A DNA stretch of 64,000 nucleotides from Brevundimonas aveniformis DSM 17977 (lineage in GTDB: Bacteria; Pseudomonadota; Alphaproteobacteria; Caulobacterales; Caulobacteraceae): positions 682,001-746,000 of the forward strand of contig NZ_AUAO01000001.1 of assembly GCF_000428765.1 (NCBI RefSeq), given 5' to 3'. The notes beneath the pieces were generated by a model that was not told the origin of the DNA, ran no database searches, and was given only the letters and a program-made list of their open reading frames with translations. Position numbers and translations under genes: made by a program. Numbering within the stretch: the stretch's first letter is position 1; each line of letters opens with the position of its first letter. This document shows, one piece after another, positions 17,433 to 26,466 of the stretch.

Positions 17433-18439
17433 TCCCTGTCGCGAGGATCTTGGGGCAGCAGATTGAGGATCACGTCTTCATCTTCGAAGCGGACCCGTAC
17501 CGGCCAGGACTCGACACGCCGCCGCCATTCGGGTGGCAGGCGCACCCAGTCCTTCTCGGTGGTGATGAGGCCCGCGCCCAGCGCCTCGGCCCCGCGGGCG
17601 AGAGCCGACAGCTCGCGGTCCGTGTAGGTGCCGTGATCGGCAAAGCCATGGAAGGCCTTTAGATCGACGCCAGCGGCGCGCAGACTCTGTTCAACTCGCC
17701 AGGGCTTGGCGATTCCGGCAAAACCCACCTTGGGTCCAGCCGAAGGCGAACGGAGGGGTTCAAGGCGTGCGACCCGGACGGGATAGTCGCCGAACACGGC
17801 CAGGAGTTCAGGATCTGGCGTTGCCAAGTCCGTCGGCAACATCACGATCACAGAATCGGCCCGTGCCAGACCTGCCTCCAGCGGTTCGCGCATTGGCCCG
17901 GCGGGGACCACACGACCGTCACCAAAGGGCCAGTCACCGTTTCTGGTTTCCCCATCGACCACGATGACGGAGCGCGTTTTTCTGACGGACGGATTCTGAT
18001 GGCCGTCGTCCAGCACAACGACCTGAGCCCCGGCCTCGACGGCGGCGCGGGCCCCGGCGGCCCGGTCACGAGAGATCCAGACCGGGTGATCCTGGGCGAG
18101 CATCAGAGGCTCGTCCCCCACCTCGTCAGCGGTATGTCGATCGGGATCGACCTGGATCGGCCCGGGCAGCCGGCCCCCGTGTCCGCGCGAAACCGCATGG
18201 GCATCGACGCCGTTACGGGCCAGCATGTGCAACACCTCGCGCACAACCGGGGTCTTGCCGGAGCCGCCAACAGTGAGGTTGCCAATCGAAATGACGGGAA
18301 CGCCGGGGTCGTATCCGGGATCGCCTGCGATCCGTCGGGCCGTCTGATCGGCGAACAAGGCGGCCAAGGGCTGAAGGAGGACGGCCAGCGCCCCGCCGCC
18401 CTGTCGACGGTACCACCAGCGCGGGGTCTTGAGCTTCAT
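17429..18439 (-). CDS. lpxK: Tetraacyldisaccharide 4'-kinase (lipid A)
   Basis: A 336-residue inner-membrane kinase adding the 4'-phosphate to the lipid A precursor. The modified P-loop GNLTVGGSGKTPVV is near residue 52; VVLDDGHQNPSV gives the conserved DDGxQ motif; FAGIAKPWRVEQSL and FADHGTYTDRE are further family marks. Start at 18439 overlaps the waaA stop (ATGA). It is the last gene of the msbA-DUF374-waaA-lpxK operon for lipid A-core assembly and export. Confidence 0.95.
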   Translation of the reverse strand: MKLKTPRWWYRRQGGGALAVLLQPLAALFADQTARRIAGDPGYDPGVPVISIGNLTVGGSGKTPVVREVLHMLARNGVDAHAVSRGHGGRLPGPIQVDPDRHTADEVGDEPLMLAQDHPVWISRDRAAGARAAVEAGAQVVVLDDGHQNPSVRKTRSVIVVDGETRNGDWPFGDGRVVPAGPMREPLEAGLARADSVIVMLPTDLATPDPELLAVFGDYPVRVARLEPLRSPSAGPKVGFAGIAKPWRVEQSLRAAGVDLKAFHGFADHGTYTDRELSALARGAEALGAGLITTEKDWVRLPPEWRRRVESWPVRVRFEDEDVILNLLPQDPRDRD

Positions 18440-19692
18440 TGAGGAATCAGGGGGCTGAGGTGATGCCAAAGTCTATCCAGCACATCCGTCTGGCTGGTCG
18501 CAAATCGACGGGCCCGCTGTCCCATTGCCGCAACCTCGCGAGGGCCGCTGTAGAGGCGAGCTAGGGCCGGGGCCAGGTCATCGGCCGCAACGATCTCGAC
18601 CGCTTGATCTGCTGCCAGGGCTTCAAAGACGGTAGCCCAGTTGCTGACCGACGGCCCGGACAGGACGGCCTTTCCAGATCGCCCCGGCTCCAGCGGGTTG
18701 TGGCCCCCCACGCCCTCAGCCCAGCCACCGCCCAGCAGGATCAGATCCGCCAGTTCAAAGAAAAGCCCGAGCTCTCCCAGCGTATCGGCCAGATAGACGT
18801 CGGTGCTGCGCTGGACGGGATCGCCGCGTGACCGGCGTGCGACCGCGCGCCCCGTCAGGATCAGCTCTGCCTCGATCTGGTCAGCTCGCGCGGGGTGGCG
18901 CGGCGCGATGAGGTGCAGGGGTCTGTCGGGCAGGCTAGCGACGGCGCTATCGGACAGGCGCTCTTCGCCCGGATGGGTGCTGGCCGAGACAATCACGCGC
19001 CGATCTGAAACGGCCCCGCGAAGGGCGGCCAGAGCGACCGGGTCGTGGCCGAGTGGCGCGCCGACCAGCTTGAGATTGGCCAGCCCGGTGACGGAGGCCC
19101 CCAGGTCCGACAACCGGCGAGCCGAGGCGTCATCCTGAGGGAAGACCAGATCAAAGCCGGCCAGGATTCTGCGCGCGGTCCCGCGAAGGCGCCGCCATCC
19201 GTCTGCGGTCTTTTCGGTGAAACGGGCGCTGACCAGGGCCAGACCGCCGCCACGCGCCTTTGTCTCGGTCAGAAGATTGGGCCAAAGCTCGCCCTCCAGC
19301 AGGATGAGCGCGTCGGGTCGCCAGTGGTCGAGAAATCGCCGGACGGCGTTCGGCGTGTCGACGGGCGCGTACTGATGCAGGGCGAAGGCCGGTAGGCGCG
19401 ACCCCAGAAGCTCGGCAGAGGTCCTCGTTCCAGACGTCACAAGCACATGCAGATCGGGTCTTTCTCGGCCCAGTCGCTCGATCAGGGGCAGGGCAGACAA
19501 GGTTTCGCCGACGCTGGCCCCATGAAGCCACACGAGAGGTCCCTCGGGCCGATCAACGGTTGAATGACCCAGTCGCTCCTTGAGCCGCGCTGGGTCTTCC
19601 TTGCCGCGCGCGGCCCGACGGCGCAGCAGCAAGGGCACCAAGGGCTCCAGCAGGGTGGTTGTGCCGCGATACAGGCTGAAAGCCAGGCTCAC
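18436..19692 (-). CDS. waaA: 3-deoxy-D-manno-octulosonic acid (Kdo) transferase
   Basis: A 418-residue inner-membrane glycosyltransferase that attaches Kdo to lipid A. Seen: N-terminal membrane anchor, VWLHGASVGETLSALPLI (GT30 signature), LVTSGTRTSAEL, LILLEGELWPNLL, and the C-terminal domain with GGHNPLEPGRSGKAVLSGP. Starts with GTG overlapping the upstream stop (GTGA). Its position between the DUF374 acyltransferase and lpxK is the usual alphaproteobacterial order. Confidence 0.95.
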   Translation of the reverse strand: MSLAFSLYRGTTTLLEPLVPLLLRRRAARGKEDPARLKERLGHSTVDRPEGPLVWLHGASVGETLSALPLIERLGRERPDLHVLVTSGTRTSAELLGSRLPAFALHQYAPVDTPNAVRRFLDHWRPDALILLEGELWPNLLTETKARGGGLALVSARFTEKTADGWRRLRGTARRILAGFDLVFPQDDASARRLSDLGASVTGLANLKLVGAPLGHDPVALAALRGAVSDRRVIVSASTHPGEERLSDSAVASLPDRPLHLIAPRHPARADQIEAELILTGRAVARRSRGDPVQRSTDVYLADTLGELGLFFELADLILLGGGWAEGVGGHNPLEPGRSGKAVLSGPSVSNWATVFEALAADQAVEIVAADDLAPALARLYSGPREVAAMGQRARRFATSQTDVLDRLWHHLSPLIPQ

Positions 19693-20366
19693 AGGCGAGC
19701 CTCCGCCTGGCGTGTGACTTCAGACAGCCTTGCCGCCCATTCGGCTCGGAGCGTTGCCGTATCGGCATTGCGGGTGGCGCGGATGGGGTCAGCCCAGACA
19801 ATCGCGCCGCGCCCGAACGGCAACGGTACCTTGCCCCGATCCCAGGTATCGACCGTCAGCGCCGGTGCACTGGCCAGGCCAACCAGCAGAACCGGCGCGC
19901 CGGAGGCGCGGGCGAGCATGACCGCACCTTCAGCCATGGTTTCGACGGGACCGCGCGGCCCGTCCGGGGTTATCGCCAGGGCACCGCCGGCGCGCAGCCA
20001 GCGCAGGCCCTGGCGAAAGGCCTCGGCACCGCCCTTGGCCTTGTCCGGCGCGCTTTTCTTGGATGAAGAGCCTCGGATGGCCGGGAATCCGAGTCGGTCT
20101 ACGGCCTGGGTGATGAACTCTCCGTCAGGGGACAACGACACCATGACGCGGGGCTCCTGGGCGCGGCTGAGATCCCAGCAGGCGGGCGACAGCGAAAGGC
20201 GCGAATGCCAGAAGCAGACGATGACGCCGCCGCCCTCCTGCCACAGAGCGTCAACGGGGCTCTGATTGTCGCGTTGCCAGCGGGTCGTTGACAAACACAG
20301 CCGAAGCCAGCAGGAAAACAGCCATGCCAGGGTCGCCTGGACCCAGGGATGCCGGAGCGGCCTCAT
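19689..20366 (-). CDS. DUF374 lysophospholipid/lipid A acyltransferase-like protein
   Basis: A 225-residue protein with a hydrophobic N-terminus (LAWLFSCWLRLCLS), VIVCFWHSRLSL, then SLSPDGEFITQAVDRLGFPAIRGSSSKK and ALAITPDGPRGPVETMAEGAVMLARASG. The WHS and DGPRGP motifs place it in the DUF374 group of the LPLAT superfamily, thought to act in lipid A or LPS modification. Specificity is unknown. It overlaps both the transporter gene and waaA by four bases. Confidence 0.9.
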   Translation of the reverse strand: MRPLRHPWVQATLAWLFSCWLRLCLSTTRWQRDNQSPVDALWQEGGGVIVCFWHSRLSLSPACWDLSRAQEPRVMVSLSPDGEFITQAVDRLGFPAIRGSSSKKSAPDKAKGGAEAFRQGLRWLRAGGALAITPDGPRGPVETMAEGAVMLARASGAPVLLVGLASAPALTVDTWDRGKVPLPFGRGAIVWADPIRATRNADTATLRAEWAARLSEVTRQAEARL

Positions 20367-22129
20367 GCGGCCGACCCTTCCAGGGACTGGCTCCGGGCCA
20401 GGCGGGCGTAGAGCCCCCCCGTCTTGACGAGCGCCGCGTGCGTTCCGGTTTCGACGACCCGTCCCGCCTCGATCACATAGATCCGGTCCGCCGACTTCAC
20501 CGTCGAGAGCCGGTGCGCGATCATCACTGTGGCGCGGCCCTTCATCAACCGTTCCAGCGCGGCCTGGACCTGGGCTTCGCTTTCGGTGTCGAGCGCGGAG
20601 GTGGCCTCATCGAGCAACAGGATCGGCGCGTTCTTGAGGAAGGCCCGAGCGATGGCGACGCGCTGGCGTTGGCCGCCGGATAGCCGTCCACCCGCCTCAC
20701 CCACACGGGTCTGATACCCTTGAGGCAGGGCCGAGATGAAATCATGCGCCGCAGCATCGCGGGCGGCGGTTTCGATCTCCTTTTGCGTCGCACCGGGCTG
20801 GGCATAGGCAATGTTGGCGGCAATCGTATCGTCGAACAGAAAGGGTTCCTGGGTGACCAGGCCGATATGGTCGCGAAGCGAGGCCAGGGTCAGATCACGC
20901 ACATCCATGCCATTTACCGTCACCTGACCGGTCACGGCGTCATAGAACCGAGGAATCAGGCTCAGGATCGTTGATTTCCCCCCACCTGAAGGACCGACCA
21001 GGGCTACGCACTCTCCTGGCCGTACCGACAGGCTGACATTTTCGAGGACCGGCTCTCCAGGCCCGTAGGCAAAGGACACATTGGCGAGCGCGACCTCACA
21101 GGGGCCGGCGGCGAGGGCCTTTGCCCCGGCGCGATCGGTGATCGTCGGCTGAACGTCGAGGGCCGCGAACAGCCGTGCCGCTGCCGTGAGGCCCTCACTC
21201 ATCACCGTCTGGAGGTTGGCAAGTTGTCGCAGGGACTGGGACACGATCAGGAGCGAGGCGATGAAGGCGGTGAACTGTCCGACCGTCAGCCCGCCGTTCG
21301 ACGCCCGCCAGCCCGCATAGGCCAAGACAGCGGCTACCACGATCATGGTGAGGCTCTCGGTGACCGGGGCCGCCGCCGCCCGGGCATTGGCTCCCTTGAT
21401 CACATGGGTCTGGCGCCGGGCGACAACGGCGGCGACACGCGCCTGTTCGTCATCTTCGCGGCCGTCAATCTGGACCACCTTCACCCCGTCGAGGTTCTCC
21501 ATCACAGCCGTCGACAGGGCAGACGTTTCTTCCATGGCCCCTTGGGCGGCCTTGCGGGTCCGTTTGGCGAACCGTCGCAAAACCACGCCGGCGACGGGGG
21601 CCGCGACGATCACGATGCTGGCAAGCAGGGGGTCCAGGAAGACCAGATAGGCCAACAGGGCAACCACGATCAGCCCGTGCTGGACATAGTTGACCACCCC
21701 TTGCGTAAAGGCCTCCCGGATCAGATTGGCGTCGAACAGGACCGAAGCGACATAGGCCCCGGAGTGCTGGGACCGGAGTTGGGCCAGATCCGACCGAATC
21801 ATCCGCCCGAAGAGCTGAACCTGGACATCTCCGACGATCCCGTGCCCGATTCGGTTGACCAACAGAGCCGAGATCACCTGAAATACCCCGCGGGCCACAG
21901 CCAGCCCGGCGATGGTCAAGGGGATAAGGATCATCGCGCGTCGATCATGGTCGACCAGAAGATGCTGAACCGCCGGGTCCAATTCGGCGGCAAGCCGGGC
22001 GGTTAGGCCGGCAGCGGCGGCGGCGGACAGCAGGGCGAGGGCCAGCACGCCCCAGCGGGGCTTCAGATAGTCCCGCCAGATGCGGGACAACATCGTCCGT
22101 CTGGGCATTTCCTCGGGCGAAGCACTCAT
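20363..22129 (-). CDS. msbA: MsbA-like lipid ABC exporter
   Basis: A 588-residue half-transporter: six membrane helices in the first roughly 330 residues, then an ATPase with Walker A LVGPSGGGKST, Q-loop TQEPFLFDDTI, signature RLSGGQRQRVAIARA, Walker B ILLLDEATSALD and switch His in IAHRLSTVKSADRI. By context it probably flips the lipid A-core made by waaA and lpxK across the inner membrane. Start at 22129 is the first ATG; ATGs at codons 8 and 13 are alternatives. Confidence 0.92.
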   Translation of the reverse strand: MSASPEEMPRRTMLSRIWRDYLKPRWGVLALALLSAAAAAGLTARLAAELDPAVQHLLVDHDRRAMILIPLTIAGLAVARGVFQVISALLVNRIGHGIVGDVQVQLFGRMIRSDLAQLRSQHSGAYVASVLFDANLIREAFTQGVVNYVQHGLIVVALLAYLVFLDPLLASIVIVAAPVAGVVLRRFAKRTRKAAQGAMEETSALSTAVMENLDGVKVVQIDGREDDEQARVAAVVARRQTHVIKGANARAAAAPVTESLTMIVVAAVLAYAGWRASNGGLTVGQFTAFIASLLIVSQSLRQLANLQTVMSEGLTAAARLFAALDVQPTITDRAGAKALAAGPCEVALANVSFAYGPGEPVLENVSLSVRPGECVALVGPSGGGKSTILSLIPRFYDAVTGQVTVNGMDVRDLTLASLRDHIGLVTQEPFLFDDTIAANIAYAQPGATQKEIETAARDAAAHDFISALPQGYQTRVGEAGGRLSGGQRQRVAIARAFLKNAPILLLDEATSALDTESEAQVQAALERLMKGRATVMIAHRLSTVKSADRIYVIEAGRVVETGTHAALVKTGGLYARLARSQSLEGSAA

Positions 22130-22206
22130 GGTCTTCCGGTCGGTCCTTGCAGCGCCTAAGTCAAGCGCGCTTCAAATGTGGGGCGCTTCAAGCTAGTCAG
22201 CCACCC

Positions 22207-22872
22207 ATGCCGGGATATGATCTTTCGACCTTCTGGGGGCGTGCCCGCGCCTATTGGGACTTCTGGTGGGGGGACCACGCCTTTCTGAGGCTTGGGTTTT
22301 CCAATGCCCACTGGATTGGGCCGGATATGATCCGCACCAACCACCCGTGGCCGTTTCAGCTGGCCTGGTGGAAGAAGCGCGGCCTCAAGACCGTCATCAA
22401 TCTGCGTGGCGGCCCGCAGAGCGCCCACTACCAGCTCGAAAAAGATGCTGTGGACCATCTCGGCATGGCCTGGGTTGATGCCCCGATGGGCTCTCGCGAA
22501 GTTCCGAGCCGCGAGCGAGTGCTGCACGCCAAGGAAATCTTCGAAACAATTGAATATCCAGCCCTCATGCACTGCAAGTCCGGGGCGGACCGGGCCGGGA
22601 TCATGGCGGTGCTCTACCGGCACTTTCATCTGGGCGAGCCGATCCGCGCCGCTGTGCGCGAACTGGGCCTGCGCACGCTTCACGTCAAACAGGGCAAGAC
22701 CGGCGTTCTGGACTATGTGTTCGAGGTCTATCTCAACGAGGTCGAGCCTCGTGGGATCAGCTTTATCGACTGGGTGATGTCGGATGAATACGACCCCGTC
22801 GCCATCAAGGCGAAATTCCAGGCCGGCTGGTGGGCGACCCTGTTGACCGACAAACTGCTGCGGCGCGAATAG
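22207..22872 (+). CDS. Dual-specificity/tyrosine phosphatase-like protein
   Basis: A protein of about 221 residues with the Cx5R phosphatase loop HCKSGADRAG around residue 120, preceded by TVINLRGGPQS and WVDAPMGSREVPS. This matches bacterial dual-specificity phosphatases of the type often found next to LPS genes. I took the ATG at 22207; a TTG at 22147 would extend it, but neither has a clear ribosome-binding site. It is divergent from the msbA-like gene. Substrate unknown. Confidence 0.85.
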   Translation: MPGYDLSTFWGRARAYWDFWWGDHAFLRLGFSNAHWIGPDMIRTNHPWPFQLAWWKKRGLKTVINLRGGPQSAHYQLEKDAVDHLGMAWVDAPMGSREVPSRERVLHAKEIFETIEYPALMHCKSGADRAGIMAVLYRHFHLGEPIRAAVRELGLRTLHVKQGKTGVLDYVFEVYLNEVEPRGISFIDWVMSDEYDPVAIKAKFQAGWWATLLTDKLLRRE

Positions 22873-23082
22873 TCAGTCGCCAGACGGACGGTCCCACGGG
22901 CCGCGGGGGCGGTTCGGATCGTCAGGTCGGGCCGGCTGAACCCGCAGGGCTGCGGTCGATTTTCGATCACCCCGCTGGAATCGCTGCCAGGCGCGCGCGC
23001 CGCGAAGCGCCCGAAAACAGATGACCAAGGCCAACAACGACCCAACGAGGGCCGCAATTCCCTCTGGCCCGAGAGCGTTCAA
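22873..23082 (-). CDS. Small membrane protein, function unknown
   Basis: A 69-residue product with one membrane helix (GIAALVGSLLALVICFRAL) followed by a basic, Pro/Arg-rich cytoplasmic tail. Its start overlaps the DUF4170 gene stop by four bases (ATGA), which argues that it is real and co-translated. No family recognised. Confidence 0.65.
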   Translation of the reverse strand: MNALGPEGIAALVGSLLALVICFRALRGARAWQRFQRGDRKSTAALRVQPARPDDPNRPRGPWDRPSGD

Positions 23083-23333
23083 TCGGCGTCTCCGCGCGGG
23101 TCGATCAATCGATGCGCGTGCAGGATGAAATACCGCATATGGGCGTTGTCGACGGTGGCCTGCGCCCGCGCCTTCCAGGCCTTGCGGGCCTCGGCATAGT
23201 TCGGGAAGGCACCCACGAACTCGATCTGCGACAGGTCCCGGAAGGTCGGCTCGCCCAGATGGCGCAGTTCACCCCCGATCACAATGTGAAGCAGCTGGTC
23301 GTCGTCGGCGTGGTCGTGGTCGCGATGGCTCAT
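23079..23333 (-). CDS. DUF4170 family protein
   Basis: An 84-residue soluble protein with a His/Asp-rich N-terminus (HRDHDHADDD) and the conserved body LLHIVIGGELRHLG, FVGAFPNYAEARKAWKARAQ and RYFILHAHRLIDP. Start chosen at 23333 because it overlaps the upstream gene's stop (ATGA); the longer frame has no similarity. The family is typical of alphaproteobacteria and its role is unknown. The His-rich tip could bind metal, but that is speculation. Confidence 0.85.
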   Translation of the reverse strand: MSHRDHDHADDDQLLHIVIGGELRHLGEPTFRDLSQIEFVGAFPNYAEARKAWKARAQATVDNAHMRYFILHAHRLIDPRGDAD

Positions 23334-24133
23334 GGTATTCCGTCGTTTGGGTCGGTCAGGGCAATAGGCCCACATTGGCCAAGGATCAACGGGTACAGGC
23401 CCGGCGTGGCACAGATGAGGCTCGCCTGCTGGGGAACCGGCCGATTGAAATGCAGCGGTCGGCCGCCATGGTCCGAGACGAAGGCCCCACCTTCGGTCGC
23501 GATCAATGTGCCGGCCACGACGTCCCAGTCCCATTTCGGCCCCAGGGAGATGGCGGCGTCAAACACGCCCGCTCCGACCAGGGCGAGGCGGTAGGCGATG
23601 GAGTTTCTCCGTTCCAATCGCAGCTCGGGCCAGGGGTGTCGCCAGATCGGCCGGGCCAAAAGGGCGGGATCGGCCAGAATGGCCGCACCAGCCAGGCGTT
23701 CGGTGCGGGAGGCGGTGATCGCCTCGCCGTTCAACCAGGCTCCCTTGCCCCGAATTGCTGTATAGGTCTCGTCGAGATCGGGAGCATGGACCACGGCGGC
23801 GACCGGCTCGCCGTGCTCGACCACGGCCAGAGCCACCGTCCACCACGGCAGACCCTTGATATAGGCAACCGTCCCATCGACGGGATCGACGACAAAGATG
23901 CGCGCCCTGGCCAGACGCGCAGGGTCATCCGCCGTCTCTTCAGAAAGCCACCCGTAGTCGGGTCGGGCCTTTCGGAGGCGCTCGGTCAAGAAGGCATTGA
24001 CGGCCAGATCACCGTCGGTAACGGGAGAGCCGCCTGCTTTGGACTGGACTTCCAGACCGCCCCGACGCCGCGCGCGCGCAATCTGGCCCGCCTCCATGGC
24101 CGCTTCGACCATCAGCTTGAGGTCATCGGTCAT
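23330..24133 (-). CDS. Inositol monophosphatase family / CysQ-like phosphatase
   Basis: A 267-residue Mg-dependent, Li-sensitive-type phosphatase. The metal-binding motifs are present: WLSEETADD, DPVDGTVAYIKG (usual DPIDGT) near residue 82 and WDWDVVAGTLIATEGG near residue 202. The substrate could be 3'-phosphoadenosine-5'-phosphate (CysQ) or a sugar phosphate. It lies in an overlapping run with pmbA and the DUF4170 gene. Confidence 0.9.
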   Translation of the reverse strand: MTDDLKLMVEAAMEAGQIARARRRGGLEVQSKAGGSPVTDGDLAVNAFLTERLRKARPDYGWLSEETADDPARLARARIFVVDPVDGTVAYIKGLPWWTVALAVVEHGEPVAAVVHAPDLDETYTAIRGKGAWLNGEAITASRTERLAGAAILADPALLARPIWRHPWPELRLERRNSIAYRLALVGAGVFDAAISLGPKWDWDVVAGTLIATEGGAFVSDHGGRPLHFNRPVPQQASLICATPGLYPLILGQCGPIALTDPNDGIP

Positions 24134-25476
24134 GCGCCTGCGATGGCCACCGCGTCGATCAACAGGGACGGACTGTTGTTGGATGAGCGCATCTCCAGAT
24201 CGGACCCTGGAATCAGGCGCTGATAGAGGGCCAAAAGATTTCCGGCGATGGTCACCTCATTCACAGCATGGACAATTTGGCCGTTCTCGAACCACTGGCC
24301 GCTGATGCCGGCAGACCAGTCGCCGGTATTGGGATTGAGCGAGGGGCCAAACATCGAGGTCACCAAAAGGCCTGATCCGGCATCGCCCATGAGTTCCGCA
24401 AGACTGCGTGATCCCGGTTCGATGTTGAGGTTGTGCCCCGATACGCCAGCGGGCCCGGCCAGTCCGCGCGAGGCGTGACCCGTCGTCTCAAGGCCAAGCT
24501 GGGCCGCGGAGGACGCATTGAGGAGCCAGCTGGTCAGGACGCCCCGGTCCACTAGCGAGCGTCGTCTAACCGCGACACCTTCGTCGTCGAAGGGGGTTGA
24601 GCCCAAAGCGCGCGGGCGCAACGGATCATCGACCAGAGAGATGGCGTCGGACATCACCTGATCCCCCATTCGATCCTTGAGAAAGGACACGCCCCGCGCG
24701 ACCGCGGGCCCGGCGATGGCGCCTATCAGGGGTCCGATCAGCTGGGTCGCGATTCTGTTTTCGAGGATAACCGGAGCGGTTCGGCTCGATAGTTTGCGTG
24801 CGCCGAGCTGGGCAACGGCCCGGTTTCCGGCCTCCGTGCCGACAGCGCCAGGCGAAAGCAGGTCGCTCAAATGGCGCGTGGAGCGGCCTTCGCCGCCGAT
24901 TTCCATAACCCCGTCCCGCTCGGCGATAACGCCTGCGGCGAGAGAGAAGGCCGACCCCTGATGGCGGCCCTCGAAGCCATGCGACGTCACCAGGCCCCAG
25001 TCGCCGGTGGTGATGCTGGCCTGCCCGCCGTCAGACTTGGTGACACCGGGAACGGCTCGGGCTGCGTCTTCGGCTTCGCGTGCGCGGGCCTCAAGGGCTT
25101 CTGCGCCCAGGTCAGTCGGGTCAAACAGATCCAGATCGGGCCGATCAATCCCGGCCAGGCGGTCCTGCGGGGCCAGAGCGGCAAACCGGTCCTCCGGGGC
25201 TAGCCGCGCCATGGCCACGGCGCGCTCGACCAGCCGGGCGCGGGTGGGTTCCGACAGGTCCGAGGCAGACACGACGGCCTGTTTGCGACCAATAAAGACC
25301 CGCAAACCCAGATCTCTGGATTCCTCGCGTTCGACCTCTTCCAGGTCACCGAGCCTGACGGCGACTGACAGGGCGCTGCGGCGAGCCAGCACGGCCTCGG
25401 CCGCGTCAGCGCCAGAGGCAAGCGCACGCGCGACAACGTCATGGGCGGCGTCGAGGGAGAAGGGCGTTTCGGTCAT
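24130..25476 (-). CDS. pmbA: TldD/PmbA family metalloprotease subunit (TldE)
   Basis: About 448 residues of the TldE/PmbA type, which with TldD forms a protease that processes small peptides. It lacks the HExxxH zinc motif of TldD, as expected for the PmbA partner. Conserved parts: VRLGDLEEVEREESRDLGLRVF, LLSPGAVGTEAG, FDDEGVAVRRRSLVDRGVLTSWL and VTSMFGPSLNPNTGDWSAGISG. A start three codons further upstream (25485) is equally possible. No tldD is present in the window. Confidence 0.92.
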   Translation of the reverse strand: MTETPFSLDAAHDVVARALASGADAAEAVLARRSALSVAVRLGDLEEVEREESRDLGLRVFIGRKQAVVSASDLSEPTRARLVERAVAMARLAPEDRFAALAPQDRLAGIDRPDLDLFDPTDLGAEALEARAREAEDAARAVPGVTKSDGGQASITTGDWGLVTSHGFEGRHQGSAFSLAAGVIAERDGVMEIGGEGRSTRHLSDLLSPGAVGTEAGNRAVAQLGARKLSSRTAPVILENRIATQLIGPLIGAIAGPAVARGVSFLKDRMGDQVMSDAISLVDDPLRPRALGSTPFDDEGVAVRRRSLVDRGVLTSWLLNASSAAQLGLETTGHASRGLAGPAGVSGHNLNIEPGSRSLAELMGDAGSGLLVTSMFGPSLNPNTGDWSAGISGQWFENGQIVHAVNEVTIAGNLLALYQRLIPGSDLEMRSSNNSPSLLIDAVAIAGA

Positions 25477-25523
25477 GGTGCGCATATGGCGGACCGGACG
25501 TTGGACTGCAAACCCGCCCTGAA

Positions 25524-25997
25524 TCAGCCGGGCGGAAGCAGACGCGACTCGGCCTCGCGCAGAAGCAGCTCACGACCGTCGGTGCGGGTTTGCGTGACCC
25601 ATTGCTGCAAGCGTCCGCACCGCTCGGCCGGCGGCCGACCCCTTCTCGTCGTGGTATGACGGCTCAGTGCGGACATATAGCCGACCACCCCTTCGAAAGG
25701 GTTCTGTCGGCCCCGGCTGGCGGCGCTCATGGCGGCCAGCTCCATGGCTCCGACGAGGGCCGCTTCGCTCACCGCTCCGGCATCAATCTGACAGGCGTAG
25801 GAATCCGCGATCGCGCGCCCCCACCTTTCCTCAGCCAGAACCATGTCGTCCCGGGTCGGTCGGCCGGCCAGTTGCATGGCAACAGCCCCGGATTCGGCGG
25901 CGCGCGCGTAGTGGACGTTTGGATACTCGCCCCCCGTGGTTGCGCAGGCGGAGAGACTGGCGCTTGCGGCCAGGGCGAGAGCGGCGCGACGCATCAT
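25524..25997 (-). CDS. Hypothetical lipoprotein
   Basis: A 157-residue protein with a lipobox (ASLSACATT) after a short hydrophobic leader. The start at 25997 is supported by GGAG eight bases upstream; a second ATG follows immediately. The mature part is Ala/Arg-rich with two cysteines and no domain I can name. It lies between pmbA and a MAPEG gene, all on the minus strand. Confidence 0.75.
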   Translation of the reverse strand: MMRRAALALAASASLSACATTGGEYPNVHYARAAESGAVAMQLAGRPTRDDMVLAEERWGRAIADSYACQIDAGAVSEAALVGAMELAAMSAASRGRQNPFEGVVGYMSALSRHTTTRRGRPPAERCGRLQQWVTQTRTDGRELLLREAESRLLPPG

Positions 25998-26061
25998 GAT
26001 GGTGTCTCCAGGCCCCTTGCTGAGGCCATAGATCAACGTCTGACTTTGGCGATTTGGTGAC

Positions 26062-26466
26062 CTAGACCAGGGCCAGCGATGACCGGATCAACAGGACCGC
26101 CGCCGCGATCAACGCCAGCCAGGTCAGAACCATCCCGAGCGCGCGCGGCGCGTTCGGGGCGGGGCGGTTCATTCCGAAGGGATGGATCAGCCGTCCCAGC
26201 AGCAGGCCGCCGCCGATCAGATGGATCCACAGCGCCGGCGTCTGAACCAGCGCCAGCAGGATCAGGGCCGCCATTCCCGCCGGAACATACTCCGCCGCAT
26301 TGGCGAAGGTCCGGCACAGAACCGTCATCTGGTCATTGTCGCCATCGCCCAGAGACACGCGATTGCGGCGCCGCCCAAGGGTCACGCGGAACGACAGGAC
26401 CACCATCAACACGATCAGCAGGCCGGCCCAGAAGCAGGCAGCGAGCAGCGGCGGCATCGTAACCAT
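26062..26466 (-). CDS. MAPEG family membrane protein
   Basis: A 134-residue protein with four membrane segments and the MAPEG signature CRTFANAAEYVPAGMAALILLAL (relative of glutathione transferase-like membrane proteins), then LIGGGLLLGRLIHPFGMN. Bacterial members are little studied; some act in eicosanoid-like or detoxification chemistry. It overlaps the end of the upstream carboxypeptidase by one base (TGATG), so the two are probably co-transcribed. Confidence 0.88.
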   Translation of the reverse strand: MVTMPPLLAACFWAGLLIVLMVVLSFRVTLGRRRNRVSLGDGDNDQMTVLCRTFANAAEYVPAGMAALILLALVQTPALWIHLIGGGLLLGRLIHPFGMNRPAPNAPRALGMVLTWLALIAAAVLLIRSSLALV